NCBI GenBank assembly: GCA_029378245.1
Contig: JARKIF010000016.1
Span: 186,001 to 250,000, forward strand
Direction of reading: 5' to 3'
DNA: 64,000 nt
From: Roridomyces roridus
Taxonomy: Eukaryota; Basidiomycota; Agaricomycetes; Agaricales; Mycenaceae
Positions 35,256 to 45,529 of the stretch are shown one piece after another; position 1 is the first letter of the stretch, and every line of letters starts with the position of its first letter. The translations under genes were made by a program, and so were the position numbers. Below the pieces are notes generated by a model that was not told where the DNA came from, did not search any database, and worked only from the letters and a program-made list of their open reading frames with translations.

Positions 35256-36154
35256 CGCAGTCGGGACTCGGGAACAACGTGTGTGGCATCCACTTATCAT
35301 AATAGATCACTGCGGGTTCAATTCGATGGCGGCAGACGTGATCCGGATCGACAGGTCCAACGCAAATCATCAACGTTGCATCAACGGGACAGTGATTAAC
35401 GGCGCCGCCGGCAGATAATGCTCTCGCAGCCCCAGATATCGAGTATTGAAACCCACGAGGTCGAGGCATTCCACAACTCGCAAATTCAGATCCTGTTGAT
35501 GGTGTAGTTGTACAAGTTGGAATCGGTGAAGATCGCGTGGCAACGGATCAGCTACATCGACAACGTTTCAACTTGAACGGAGTAATCACGGCCAAGAGGC
35601 TGAGGATTTAGGAAGCACTCCAATTGACAGCTACTCCATATTCTTATCATGGAGTATTCAAGGTCGCACAGTTTGATCCCGTTTCATGCAACATAGGGAC
35701 CTTCATTTGTCCTGCTGCACCTAGGCTCTCGTTGCATCCCATGGATTACGCACCCATATTATTATACAGCACACATCCACGTGGGTCAGGACTCAGGAAT
35801 CCTGCCGAGAGGTGTTGATAGGCATCGGCAATCTGCAAACGACGGTCTCACATCCGAGTCTAACTGTCTTCATGATTGCCTGGGCGAGCAATGCATCGCT
35901 GGAGACAAAAGTCGATACTTTTGCATTTGGGTTTCAAGTGGCAGTGGATTTATAATACCTTCAGCAGTGCAGCACCAGTGTTTTCCCCGACAAGTGAATG
36001 TTTTACATAATTTGTCATTGGGCGCTGTGCGACCGAACGATCGGTCGCGCCGGATAGATGCGCCAATGCACCGTTGTCGGTTAACCGATCGCGTATCAGC
36101 TCCAGCTTGAAATTATTTAGACCCAGACGTTTGCAGTTGTCGACCTCACCAACC
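35256..36154. other. Intergenic region between MFS and zinc-finger genes
   Basis: Only short ORFs. A small palindrome, cgaccgaacgatcggtcg at about 36030, is present and may be a binding site or chance. It carries the promoters of two divergent genes. Confidence 0.4.
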
Positions 36155-37308
36155 ATGCATCTGTCTCTCTCACTCGACGACCTCCTCGCATCTCAGCTCG
36201 ACATTGGTGTGGGCCAGGTAGACGGCCGTCTCTCCTGCAAGCTCAAACCAAATGTCCATTCCACCACCTACGCCGACCTCTCCAAGTCAGGCATCTCCCT
36301 TAACCTCGAGAGCGTTTGCGGCGAGAATGGGATGTACACGCTCACCCTCTATGCCACCCACGATGGGCCGTCTAGGGTCCTTCCGCCTCCCAGCGTAGCG
36401 TCGACCCCTTCCGGCGCTGCCATGTTCGCGCCCCTTCCCCCTTGCACTCCAGCGCACGAATACACGCAAATGCCAGACATCGACGCGCAGTCCTTCCTGC
36501 TCGCCGCCGACGCCTCTCCACCATCAGAGTACTATCCGTCACCACTGGCCTTCTCCACGAACGAGATCAACGGGTCCGAGTTCGACTTGGCGTCCATGTA
36601 TATGTCTGGCGACGAGCATCTATCTCAGAGTACGTCTTTTTATTTTGTCGCGGACCCTGCCATTGAACATGCGCCTCAGTGATGTACATGCCTCCACAAG
36701 ACCTTTCTTACCCAAGTGGGTACCCGGCGTCTTCAGCGTCGAGCGTAGCAGGGCCTTCTCGCATCCCGTCCCCGCATCCGTCATTCTCCAATTCTCCGGC
36801 ACCACAATACCCCTCTCCCGCAGGCTCACCGCCACCAACGACCACGACGTTCATCACCACTGCACCCCCTACGCCCCCACCCTCTGATTCAGACTCGTTC
36901 ACCAACGAGGACTCGATCATGCGGATCAGTCCCGGCGCGAGTCATAGACCAGGGCGGCGAGCGCAGTACCCATGCGAGCACCCTCAGTGTGACCGTGTGC
37001 TGACGAGCCCCTACACCCGTCAGGTCCACATGCGGACACATCGGGCCAAGGTTCGCAAGGCATTCATCTGCACGCTCGGCTGTGGCGAGGCGTTCACACG
37101 CCAGCACGACCGCCAACGACACGAGGTCTCCCTGCACGGCAAAAAGTGCAAAGACGTCTGTCAACGGTGCAAGCGCTTCTTCTCGAGCACGAAAATGCTT
37201 GACCGCCATGTGTGTCGGGGGGATCGCCACGGAGAGATCCAATGGCCGTTGGGCGACGACGAGGTTCAATCGACATTGGGCACCCCTGTTGCACCACTAA
37301 TGCAGTAA
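36155..37308 (+). CDS. C2H2 zinc-finger transcription factor
   Basis: Two exons (intron about 36631-36678, join LSQ|MMYMPPQ), about 370 residues. The N-terminal 180 residues are without a known domain. A Pro/Ser-rich linker follows (PSPHPSFSNSPAPQYPSPAG). The C-terminal part has fingers YPCEHPQCDRVLTSPYTRQVHMRTH and FICTLGCGEAFTRQHDRQRHEVSLH, then a third CQRCKRFFSSTKMLDRHVC that fits a shortened finger. A DNA-binding regulator in the nucleus. Targets unknown; no autoregulatory motif was found. Confidence 0.85.
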
Positions 37309-38639
37309 CGACCCACGACGACGACGACGCACTGTAAAATTATAGTGTTGTTTGTAGATTAGATTCCAGTTAACTTATGTAGATTAAATTATTCCTTGCA
37401 GTACGATAGCATCCAGTATAATACGAATTTGTCTTGTCGTCTGTGAGTCCCAAGAGGCGGCCAAGGTGGAGTTACCGGAGTTGCATTCACGTTGGATGAC
37501 TCTTTGTTGGACGGTGACCGTTTCCAGTGGGTACCGGCAACTCTCGATTGATCACCGTGCCATCACGTGCACTTGGCTCTCATTAAAATTCTGATTCTGA
37601 TGTCGGACGACCATTTTTTGAATAACATCTGCTACACTGCTCGGATTGCTCTGAAACTTGGAACTCAAACACTTGACATGCTAAGTTAGCTCCCCGTTCA
37701 ACCATGGGAATTTTACGCGAATATTGGGTCGCCACAAAGTGAGATAACCCGGGTGTGATTCGACGGCGCGTATGCATGAGAGTGAACGAGGATTTTGGCC
37801 TCGGAAATGGTTACAGAGGGTTGAATTAGGAGGGTACAACACATATGAGCTTGTTCTACAGACATTACACCCCGCACAAGACTCCAGTGAGTGACGAACA
37901 CTCAGCATCACGCCCACCGCGTTCCGTGCAAGTGTGAGTCTGCGACGGAGTATGGGGTCGTGGAAGGTGATGGAGAGATTATAGGAATGGTGTAGGAGCT
38001 CGGAGGAACCATCCGGTTGGTGGCTTGCACGTCGGCGGGGGTCTGGTGGGTCCAAATATCTGAGGTCTCAATTGAGGCTTCGGTCAGGTGCGTCTACGCA
38101 GACATGCGCACCTCAAAAGCCATCGAACTTCGATCCCTAGCCTCTTAGCCGCATCCGACGCGTGTTTCGTTCGCTTCTATCCAGTCCACCCGTCAATCCG
38201 TTCTGGGGCAAGTCGAGCCAATGCAGCGGTCTTGCTCAGTGTACGGCACGAGATAGTGAAGATGGTCGTGGTCCATGAGGATTGGAGGTAATATGGGAGG
38301 TCTGGAACGTCGGTGAGGCCTCATTTGCGGCGTCGTCGTCGAGGTAGTCGGTGTGAGCTGGCAGACATCAGCGATCAAAGCTCCGCCAAACAGACTGCCT
38401 GGCATGCTCGCAGCCCGGTCTGCATCTCCCACAGGTGATTCCAGGCACGACAAGGTATCCTCGGCTAGAAGTGCAAAGTCGATTGGGTGCAGGGACGACT
38501 CGAAGGCAAGCGAGGCAAGCGGTCGTCTGGGCAAGTTCACTCCGCGTGGCCATCGCGTTGCCTGTAGCCCCGAGTCCAGTTATCAGACAGTAATACGCGC
38601 GCCTTTAAACCGATAACCGCCCCAGCTTAACCCCAACTA
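37309..38639. other. Gene-poor stretch with one uncertain ORF
   Basis: The longest candidate is a 115-codon minus-strand frame (38540-38193) starting MNLPRRPLASLAFESSLHP, with no recognised domain or splice partner. I do not call it a gene. The rest shows AT-rich 3' flanking DNA of the zinc-finger gene and short frames only. Confidence 0.35.
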
Positions 38640-38765
38640 ACCTGTTGCAAAGTTTAAAACGCACCGCCCAATCGAGGAAAAACTGGACGACCTCGCGGGG
38701 ACGAAACGTCTCGGGTTCTTCGGGGATGACGTTCTCCGCAAAGTATTTACCGCCGGAGTAACTGG
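38640..38765 (-). pseudogene. C-terminal remnant of a TAP-like peptidase gene
   Basis: The minus strand reads KYFAENVIPEEPETFRPRE, then VVQFFLDW and AVRFKLCNR. This aligns with the end of the intact peptidase at 43128-45506 (QYFAEGVIPEKPETFCPRE.., AVHFKLLNQ). The upstream DNA (up to about 39130) has a TPPVLLVSH segment that may belong to the same former gene, but with stops and frame changes. The catalytic region is absent. A dead inverted paralogue. Confidence 0.65.
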
Positions 38766-39355
38766 TCTCCAACGAGAACGGAGCTCAGGTCGTCAATGTT
38801 ACTTTGTCGCGATGCGCCAGGCTAGCAAGTCTTCGTGTGTTCAGTGCAATTTGATGGCGTGCCGATTCCTGTGAGTTTTGTACATCCAGGCCGGCTTGCG
38901 ACATATGGGACACCAGCAGGACCGGGGGAGTGATGGCAGAACAATGAAGAACGGTTTTTTGGAGCTTGCGAGCCGGTGGCGAAAAGCAGGAAACGATTCG
39001 CTTTTTGAGGGGCCCGGTAGTCTGTGTAGAATAGACACTCGTAATGGGGTTGGTGGATGCCTGTGGATGCATCGAGTGATCTGCGTTCCCCATTGTGCCC
39101 TTGAGGAGTCTCTGAACCCTCTGTGAGAACAAAAAGACCTCACCTGCCAGTGTGCACTAGTCTATGCACGACGCACCGCCTGAACACGTGTGTATCCCAC
39201 TGATTCAGAGTCAAGTACCCTCGTTGTTCCTATTCCTGAAACTTGGGCGGACGCGGGCGTTGTAAGATTTGTAGCAGTGGAGCCCTAGACAAGAAAATTG
39301 CGATAGCCCCGGAGTGCCAGCGAGGAACATGGCTGTGGCTTTCAAGAGTCAATTG

Positions 39356-40044
39356 CATCAGTCTTTTGACAAAGATCTTGCGACCTTTTTGGGCTTGGCA
39401 GCTTGTGGCACAAGCTCGCAAGGTCAAAGCGAGGGTTAAAATCCCGGAAATGGTTGAAAGTGGGCTGAAAAAAGGTATTAGCGAAGGAGGAGATACACTG
39501 AGAGGCAATGGAAGCATGTACCAGTCAGATCCAGGGTCGAAGGAAATAAATCTGTGTGGTCCGATGGGAGTCGAACGAGGGACCTTGCGAGTTTCAGGAC
39601 CTGGCTTGTGAGCTTGCGGGCTTGCGCAGATTTGGCGGGCGCTTGCGGGCTTGAATGACCTTGTACAAGGTCACAAGCTACATCAGACTTTTGACATCTA
39701 GCTTGTGACCTTGTACAAGGTCATTCAAGCCCGCAAGCGCCCGCCAAATCTGCGCAAGCCCGCAAGCTCACAAGCCAGGTCCTGAAACTCGCAAGGTCCC
39801 TCGTTCGACTCCCATCGGACCACACAGATTTATTTCCTTCGACCCTGGATCTGACTGGTACATGCTTCCATTGCCTCTCAGTGTATCTCCTCCTTCGCTA
39901 ATACCTTTTTTCAGCCCACTTTCAACCATTTCCGGGATTTTAACCCTCGCTTTGACCTTGCGAGCTTGTGCCACAAGCTGCCAAGCCCAAAAAGGTCGCA
40001 AGATCTTTGTCAAAAGACTGATGTAGATGTCAAAAGTCTGATGT
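39356..40044. mobile_element. Hairpin element: 324-bp arms around a 20-nt loop
   Basis: Positions 39356-39679 and 39700-40023 are reverse complements, without mismatch by eye. They are separated by the 20-nt acatcagacttttgacatct, whose own reverse complement follows directly after the right arm (40025-40044). The outer and inner ends of an arm resemble each other (catcagtcttttgac / catcagacttttgac), so each arm looks like a MITE-like unit with imperfect terminal repeats, present as two head-to-head copies. On the minus strand of the left arm and the plus strand of the right arm, cgttcgactcc matches the RNA polymerase III box B. No protein is encoded; the mirrored 82-codon frames merely reflect the symmetry. 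Confidence 0.8.
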
Positions 40045-40226
40045 GATTGATGGCTTAACTTTGAATTCAAGTCGCCCTTATCTGACGAACGACTGAACCG
40101 GAGATACAATAGCACGGCTGCCGGGCTGCGGCAACGTCGCCTACAACTTACAAGAATTAATCTCCTTCAGGTTCAACAGAACTACATCGGACAGGATTCT
40201 ATACAGTAAAAGATCGTCCCTCGACC

Positions 40227-40847
40227 TCACTGAGCCCACAGATAGCCCTTCTTGACAATCCCTACAGCTTCGTACACCTGAACAAGCTCAGTCCTATTGG
40301 CCATCATGGTGTCCTCGTCGTACTCCTGCGCCCCCGTGGCAACACCCACGGAGTCAGTCGCAAGGGTGAGTGACTCCTGGCGGTGGGACACCAAGTGATG
40401 AGGCTGTTGGGCCCCACGTCCCTGCGCAGTCGGCGGAGACCACTGATGCTGCGTGACTGGCTTGACGGGCCTGTTGCTGCGTGGCTCGCCGTCGGGTGGC
40501 CCGTAAGCCGTCTCCAAGACTTCGGCAGGGGTGACCGGAATGTAGAAGTTGGGAGGGTTGTAGTACGCGGAGCCCACACGCACATGAGTTCTATTTGCCA
40601 GGGCCGTGTCAGCAGGGGCAATGGACCGAGGGGCGCTGCCTGTTGCGGACAGATGCCAGGGCGAAGGTGGGTGGAGACGGCTCTTAGTTGCGGATGGGTT
40701 ACGCCGCTGCTTGGCGCCGACTTGCTTTGACAGCAAGTGCTCAGAGAGAGCGTCTAGATTCTCGGTTGTGAACGGGCATCCAATCTGGGGGCAGGAGCTG
40801 CGCAAATTTGTGAGATGACGCAAGACTTTTTGCAAGAAATGTAACAC
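40227..40847 (-). CDS. Uncharacterised 206-residue protein
   Basis: One open frame starting MLHFLQKVLRHLTNLRSSCP and ending IVKKGYLWAQ. It has a CPQIGCPFTTENLDALSEHL segment with two Cys and one His that resembles half of a zinc finger, then a Pro/Gln-rich disordered part. No family recognised. An upstream ATG at about 40862 (MPCVTFLAK) is an alternative start if a short intron is present. It may be a chance frame. Confidence 0.35.
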   Translation of the reverse strand: MLHFLQKVLRHLTNLRSSCPQIGCPFTTENLDALSEHLLSKQVGAKQRRNPSATKSRLHPPSPWHLSATGSAPRSIAPADTALANRTHVRVGSAYYNPPNFYIPVTPAEVLETAYGPPDGEPRSNRPVKPVTQHQWSPPTAQGRGAQQPHHLVSHRQESLTLATDSVGVATGAQEYDEDTMMANRTELVQVYEAVGIVKKGYLWAQ

Positions 40848-41210
40848 ACGGCATTGTTGTTGAAATTTGAAGGATGCCGAGAGGAAACTGAGCTAGGCAG
40901 TGAGATGAACATGAAGATTGAGAATGAGGGTTTCTATAGGCAAAAGTGACGGTCAACCAAGGCCCAAGCCCGTCTTATTGTAGAGATCGTCAAGGGCCTG
41001 AAGTGCCAAAGCGTACGGAGAAAGAGGTCATCAAACAGGTCAGCAAGAGCAAGAGCAAGGTCTGTGCAGTGGTCGATGTGTAGCCAAAAGGTCCAATCGT
41101 AAAGCATTTGAGAGGCCAAGTGGTGGTTCACAACAGTGATGTTCATTGTTTATTAAGATCGGCCCCAATATGGAAAATTGATGTACCACTCGATCCTCCA
41201 CCCGATCTCA

Positions 41211-43034
41211 TGGACCCGTTGACCATCCTCTCAACGGTCATCTCGACTTCGACGGCGATCTACACTTGGCTGGATAATCTCAAGTCCAAGGAAAAGGCCA
41301 TCCTAGAACTGAGGACCAGCCTATCAACCATCTCCCTGGTCCTGCATCCTCTCCGCGAAAAGGCCGCCGGCGGATTTCTTGACTCGCAGCCCGGCATCAT
41401 CGCCTGCCTGCAGGACCTCTGCCAATGCCTCGACTCTGCTCGGGAGCATCTGCAAACCTGGCAGGACTCGGAGACGCGCAAGATCGGTGCTGTTCTTCGG
41501 CGCGTGCTCGCGTTCTTCGATCCGGCGCAGGTGCTCGAAATGATTGACCAGGACCGGGTCCGGATCGCTCAGACCATTACTACACTGACTCTTGCTATCC
41601 AGCTTTCTAGCGATAATGCCCGAGCCCAGCAGGTATCACCACTCGATGTGCTCCGTAATCAAGAAATACGCGAATTTTGGAGAAGGAATTTCGGGGAGAG
41701 CGGGTGAAGCAAGCCGATTTTTCTAGCTCCTCAATTTTATTCAAGCAGGTTCGCAGCCCGGACTCGTTCCGATGTCCAATACCCTTATTCCGCGCCGCTC
41801 TGGGTACTTGGCTCGGTACGACCGTACCAGATACTTTGATCCTCCAGCTCGACGAGCAAGGATTTGGGAGTGTGACCCCTGCGAGCTTCAGCCGCTTGGT
41901 TGGCACACAGTCCATTTCTCAGGCGGTTTTACCAAAAGTCCAACCGGGTCCGTTCCCTCAATTATTTCTGTTGAATGCTCACTCAGTACTCAGCCTCGGT
42001 TCAGTTGTGATTCCACAAACCGAGCCGCTCATCATCTTGGTTGCTGAGAATCGAGAAACATTCCAGCCCTTCAAGGATTACGCGGAAAGTCTGGGTATCA
42101 AAATGGCATCTTTCTCCTCTCATGCTGCTCTCAAGTCGTGGATGGAGCTCAACGACCGTTCGTCTAGCTTTGTTCATATCTCCCTCCCCTAATCAAGAAT
42201 CCATAGAATTTGTCCGCAGCATTGCCGCCGCCCACCGTCTCCGCTTCCTCTCGGACGCCATTCGCAACGAAGGAGGCATGTTCAACCCCTCTGCGGGCGA
42301 ATCCCTTCTGCGATACCTCCGGGGCCGGACATTTCTTTCACCGTGTCTCATCTTTTCTCCCACCTCTGTTGCGACGACGGAATACGTCCTGGCATATACA
42401 CGCGCAGGGTCGACGACGGAGCCCCAAATTGTATTTGGGTATATTAGGGCACTGGCAGAGGGCGTGAGGGATACAAACTGGCTGGGCTTTGATGTGAAAA
42501 AGTCTGGTTCCCAGATGCCGCAGAACCCGACGCTACAGCCTCACTTCATAAAACCCCTTCTACTTTATCTCGTTGGAACGAAGCCGGAACAGGACCAGGT
42601 GCACATCGACTACGCGTCGTCGCTGGGCATCACGGTCGTGGCTCTGTTCAGTTTAGATGGGTTGAGAAGATATGTGGAAGCTAACCAAGGTGTGTTGAGC
42701 TTCCATTTTTCTTCTCCAGCGTGACAATTCCACAGATGAACTGTATCGCATAGCCGCCACCCATCGTATACGCTTCATCATGCAAAATGTCCGGGTGGAG
42801 CACGGCGTCCTGACGCTTTCTGCTGGGGAAGACACAATCAAGTACATCCGCTCGCAAGGATTTGCCGCGCCCGTGCTCGTTCTGGCGTCTTCGACCATAG
42901 CGAATACGCGTTTTGTGAGCCTTTATGGGCGTGCGGGCTCCACGGCGGATGGGCGGATCGTACGTGGATTTGTGGAGGCGCTTGCCCAGGGGGTGAGGGA
43001 TGTGGAGTGGGTTGGATTTGATAGTAGGAAGTAA
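41211..43034 (+). CDS. Helical STAND-type N-terminal region plus two degenerate receiver-like modules
   Basis: Residues 1-165 (MDPLTILSTVISTSTAIYTW.. to EIREFWRRNFGE) form amphipathic helices like the N-terminal domains of fungal STAND/HET proteins. After LGTWLGTTVPDTLILQLDE come two modules of about 150 residues. Module 1: PLIILVAENRET, GIKMASFSSH, RFLSDAIRNEGG, NPSAGESLLRYLRG, SPCLIFSP, AGSTTEPQIVFGYI. Module 2: PLLLYLVGTKPEQ, GITVVALFSLDGL, RFIMQNVRVEHG, LSAGEDTIKYIRS, APVLVLAS, AGSTADGRIVRGF. The alternating strands and helices, and the Asp in LSDAIRNEGG, suggest a CheY-like receiver fold. The paired acidic residues of strand 1 are missing in both, and module 2 also lacks the phospho-acceptor Asp. 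Introns at about 42149-42196 and 42693-42735 join in frame. Between about 41690 and 41800 the frames do not join cleanly. No NTPase domain is seen. Confidence 0.6.
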
Positions 43035-43127
43035 AACATTAGTTCTGTTCGAACTAGAACTGACAGGAACCATCAACGCTCCGCAATCGTTTGATCGGCC
43101 ATCAAAGTTACTAGCTTACTTCTTACC

Positions 43128-45506
43128 ATGAACACGAAGAGTCCCTTTGCGCCGCCGGCTCGCAAGGCTCGTGGCTACAAGAAAGTGAAAGTGCTCTCAC
43201 TCGTCTTACTGGCCCTCTGCTGGGCTTACTGGCGCTGCCCTGTACGTCTGCCCAAGGTCAATCCTATTCACCTCGTACTAGCGGCCGTTAAACCACAACA
43301 CAGAGTTCTCCTTCACAATCCCCGATTGCCTGGAGCCCATGTCGCGAAGATGCTTCATTTTTGTGCGGATATCTCGAGTCAGTAAAGTCCCCATTGTAGA
43401 CACGCACTGATTCCGCATAGAGTTCCCACTGACTACAAGGACCCGTCTGCCGGTACTTCAAAGCTCGCGCTTACAAAATATCCAGCCACTTGCCCCGAGT
43501 CGGAGAATTTGGGCATTATCATCACAAACGTGAGCTTGTGCAATACTATTCCCGACTTGCTCTAACGGATAGGTGGTAGTACGGCGGACCTGGTGTGCCT
43601 GGAAGAGACGCGTCGTTCGGAGAGGCTCCGAATATTCGAAAACTCGTTGGAAATCGGCACGACATCATATCCTTTGACCAAAGAGGACTCGGTCACTCTC
43701 TCCCAAAGGTAAACTGCTTCGGAACGGCGGCGAATTACCAGCGCTTCAAGGCGAATACGGTATTTGAAACGACGTTCTCTGTGCCCGAGGACCCTTTTTC
43801 GCCCGAGGGACGCGCGGTGCTGGTTGAACAACAGAAGGAGGCGCTGGCCTTGGAGGATGCACAGGGCGCGCTCTGTGGCAGTACGATGGGTGCAGAGGCT
43901 TTGGGGTATATGAGCACGACGACGACAATCTATGATATGGAGGAGATTTCTAGGGTTCTAGTAGGTGAAGATGCGTTGATTAATTTCGTGAGTCCAGCCA
44001 TTCTCAGTATTTTCCGAACTTCCTGACATGAGATAGTACGGCGGTGTGAGTGTTAGTTTCTCTTTCATATCCAAGTTGACTGATTATTTGTAGTCCTATG
44101 GTATGCATACCTCGTTTGAATTTGTGTGTTGTACTGATTTTTGACAGGTACAGTTGTCGGCGCATACCTGGGAAATATGCTCCCTCACAAGGCCGGAAAA
44201 ATCTACATCGACGGCGTTGCTCCCGGCGACATGTAAGGAGACCAAGCCTTGCCAGCTTTTTGTCGTTTATCATTCACAGTTGGAGCAACGAGCACTACGA
44301 ATCACAAGCGCTTCTTCGCCTGTTGCTCACTGATTCAGAGTAAGCTGACAGCTGGATATCTTGTTTATCTCACGATATACTCAGAAAAACGTATCAACTC
44401 TTTCTAACGGAATGCTTCAATGCAGGGTCGACATTGTGTCCTCTCCGCATCCAGGAAGACAAGAGCGCGCAAGATATCGAGCTGCGGATCGACAATTTTG
44501 TCTCCAAGCTTCAAGCGCAACCCATGCGTGTCGCCAATGTCACAAGTCCCGGATACCTCACTTCTGGAGGCGTGCTGAGTACACCACTTGACCTGCACCT
44601 GTCGTCGTCCTCAAAACCCCAACAGGCACCATGTTTCTCGTCCTGCAAATGCCCGGAACTTGGGCGCGCCTCACGGATATGTTGGCTAGTGCTATCAACC
44701 ACGGTGACGGTACGGAACTACGCAAGTTTGTGACCCGGGCACCCGGCGATCCAGCACCGCCGGATCCCGAGGGTTACGTCGAAACCGGCCAGGGAGAGCT
44801 GCTTCGTCTTGCTATCTCGTGCGGAGATGCGCCCCCGTATCGTGCCGACGAAAAATGGCCTACGGCCGAAGATATCGTGGATGATATCTTGATTTCGTTG
44901 AAGACGTACCCGCGTTTTGGAGCGACGGTGCATTTGATGGAACAGCACGGTGGGTGTCAGTTTTGGCCTGGGACAGGTGTTGGTCCTAAGCGATTTACTG
45001 TGAGTCACTTGCTTGCATTTGAATGAGATACTCACGTCGGACACAGGGCCCGTTCAACGTGAGCGTTTTTCGATCCGTGTTTCTCGAGCTGAACGCGTGC
45101 AGAAAACATTGGCCACTCCGACGTTGATTATGGCAAATACGCGTAACTCTCTTCTCTTTCGCAAGGTTCACACTTATCCCTTTGCAGATGACCCTATAAC
45201 TCCATACGCAGCGGCAAAATATATGCACAACACCATGGGCAACTCATCCCGTCTTGTGCTTCAGGGCACCATTGGTGAGGCTACATTATCAAATTTCACT
45301 TGAGCTTATTCGTTCCAGGCCACTCATACCTGGCGCCGATGACCGACTGCGGGGCCGAAATAATTCGGCAGTACTTTGCGGAGGGCGTCATCCCCGAGAA
45401 ACCCGAGACGTTTTGTCCGCGCGAAGTGGACAACTTTTTCGTGGATCAAGAGAAGCAGGAGGCGGTGCATTTTAAACTTTTGAACCAGGTTATGGGAGGG
45501 CAATAG
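43128..45506 (+). CDS. TAP-like serine peptidase, alpha/beta-hydrolase (family S33)
   Basis: An N-terminal anchor (VLSLVLLALCWAYW) follows a basic cytoplasmic stretch. The prolyl/tripeptidyl-aminopeptidase pattern follows: VPTDYKDPSAG, YGGPGVPGRDAS (oxyanion), HDIISFDQRGLGHS, the nucleophile elbow FYGGSYGTVVGAYLGNMLP, GKIYIDGVAPGD, FNAGSTLCP, then TLIMANTR..DPITPYAAA with the acid and GHSYLAPMTDC with the His. The triad is complete. The elbow is split over two microexons: 44037-44045 (YGG) and 44094-44100 (SY plus one base), with introns of 49, 48 and 47 nt. It ends only 23 bp before the convergent CE16 gene. Probably a secreted or membrane-anchored exopeptidase. Confidence 0.83.
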
Positions 45507-45529
45507 GTAGTTTGTATTCAACAGAACAA

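Noticed and set aside
39243..39611. 122-codon ORF in the left hairpin arm and its mirror at 39768-40115
   Set aside because: The two frames are identical only because the arms are inverted copies; there is no domain and no start context, and the sequence is repetitive.
39580..39630. tRNA gene suggested by the TTCGA loop-like sequence
   Set aside because: The stems next to the loop do not pair and no cloverleaf can be drawn; only a box B-like motif remains.
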